A DNA stretch of 6,324 nucleotides from JAZDLO01 sp043801935. GTDB taxonomy: Bacteria; Actinomycetota; Thermoleophilia; RBG-16-64-13. The notes below the pieces were generated by a model. That model was not told the DNA's origin. It did no database searches and saw only the letters and a program-made list of their open reading frames with translations. Position 1 is the first letter of the stretch. Each line of letters begins with the position of its first letter. The stretch covers positions 1-6,324 of the forward strand of contig JAZDLO010000141.1 of NCBI GenBank assembly GCA_043801935.1, in the 5' to 3' direction. Position numbers and translations under genes: made by a program. Below are positions 6,309 through 6,324 of the stretch, piece by piece.

Positions 6309-6324
6309 GACTCAGATAGGAGTC
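6309..6324. repeat. Short inverted repeat at the window edge
   Basis: GACTC and GAGTC flank a six-base spacer (AGATAG), and the stem may continue past the window end. It follows the last stop codon by 40 bases. It could be part of a terminator or operator, or chance; the TAGGAG inside it could equally be a ribosome binding site for a gene beginning just outside. The six-T run at 6299-6304 precedes it rather than follows it, so it does not form a standard terminator in the plus direction. Confidence 0.25.

Overview
This window is a gene cluster for a methanofuran-type one-carbon coenzyme, with high GC content and almost no space between genes. Four of the enzymes dedicated to the furan and glutamyl side chain can be recognised from motifs and context: MfnB, MfnD, MfnE and MfnF. 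Around them lie a CitG-like protein, a HisA/HisF-related TIM barrel and a predicted nucleotidyltransferase of archaeal appearance. Families of this kind occur in methanogenic archaea and in bacteria that oxidise or assimilate C1 compounds through tetrahydromethanopterin and methanofuran. The high GC, GTG starts, Shine-Dalgarno sequences and a sigma70-like promoter suggest a bacterium, but the lineage cannot be fixed from the sequence alone and a GC-rich archaeon is not strictly excluded.

Layout from left to right: the last codons of an upstream plus-strand gene, possibly a RimK-type ATP-grasp ligase; a CitG-like gene (65-955, +) overlapping it by 4 bases; a HisA/HisF-related gene (960-1700, -), tail to tail with the CitG-like gene across 4 bases; a plus-strand operon mfnD-mfnF-mfnE (1690-4515) whose genes overlap one another; mfnB (4391-5125, -), whose 3' end overlaps that of mfnE by 125 bases; a 78-base divergent gap with a plausible promoter for mfnB; and the nucleotidyltransferase gene (5204-6268, +). 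The final 56 bases are non-coding and end in a short inverted repeat.

How the genes work together, from known pathway biochemistry: MfnB builds the furan phosphate from two glyceraldehyde-3-phosphates. An aminotransferase (MfnC, not in this window) aminates it. MfnE phosphorylates the amine to a diphosphate. MfnD joins glutamate to tyramine, or to tyrosine in the bacterial methylofuran variant. MfnF couples the furan diphosphate to the glutamylated aromatic amine. The CitG-like, HisA-related and nucleotidyltransferase proteins have no assigned step; their position makes them candidates for unassigned steps in methanofuran or tetrahydromethanopterin metabolism.

The most unusual feature is the architecture. 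There are four strand switches in about 6 kb and almost no intergenic DNA, including a divergent pair whose start codons overlap and a convergent pair with a long antisense overlap. No RNA gene, mobile element, CRISPR array or convincing intrinsic terminator was found, and no stretch over 300 bases lacks a gene.
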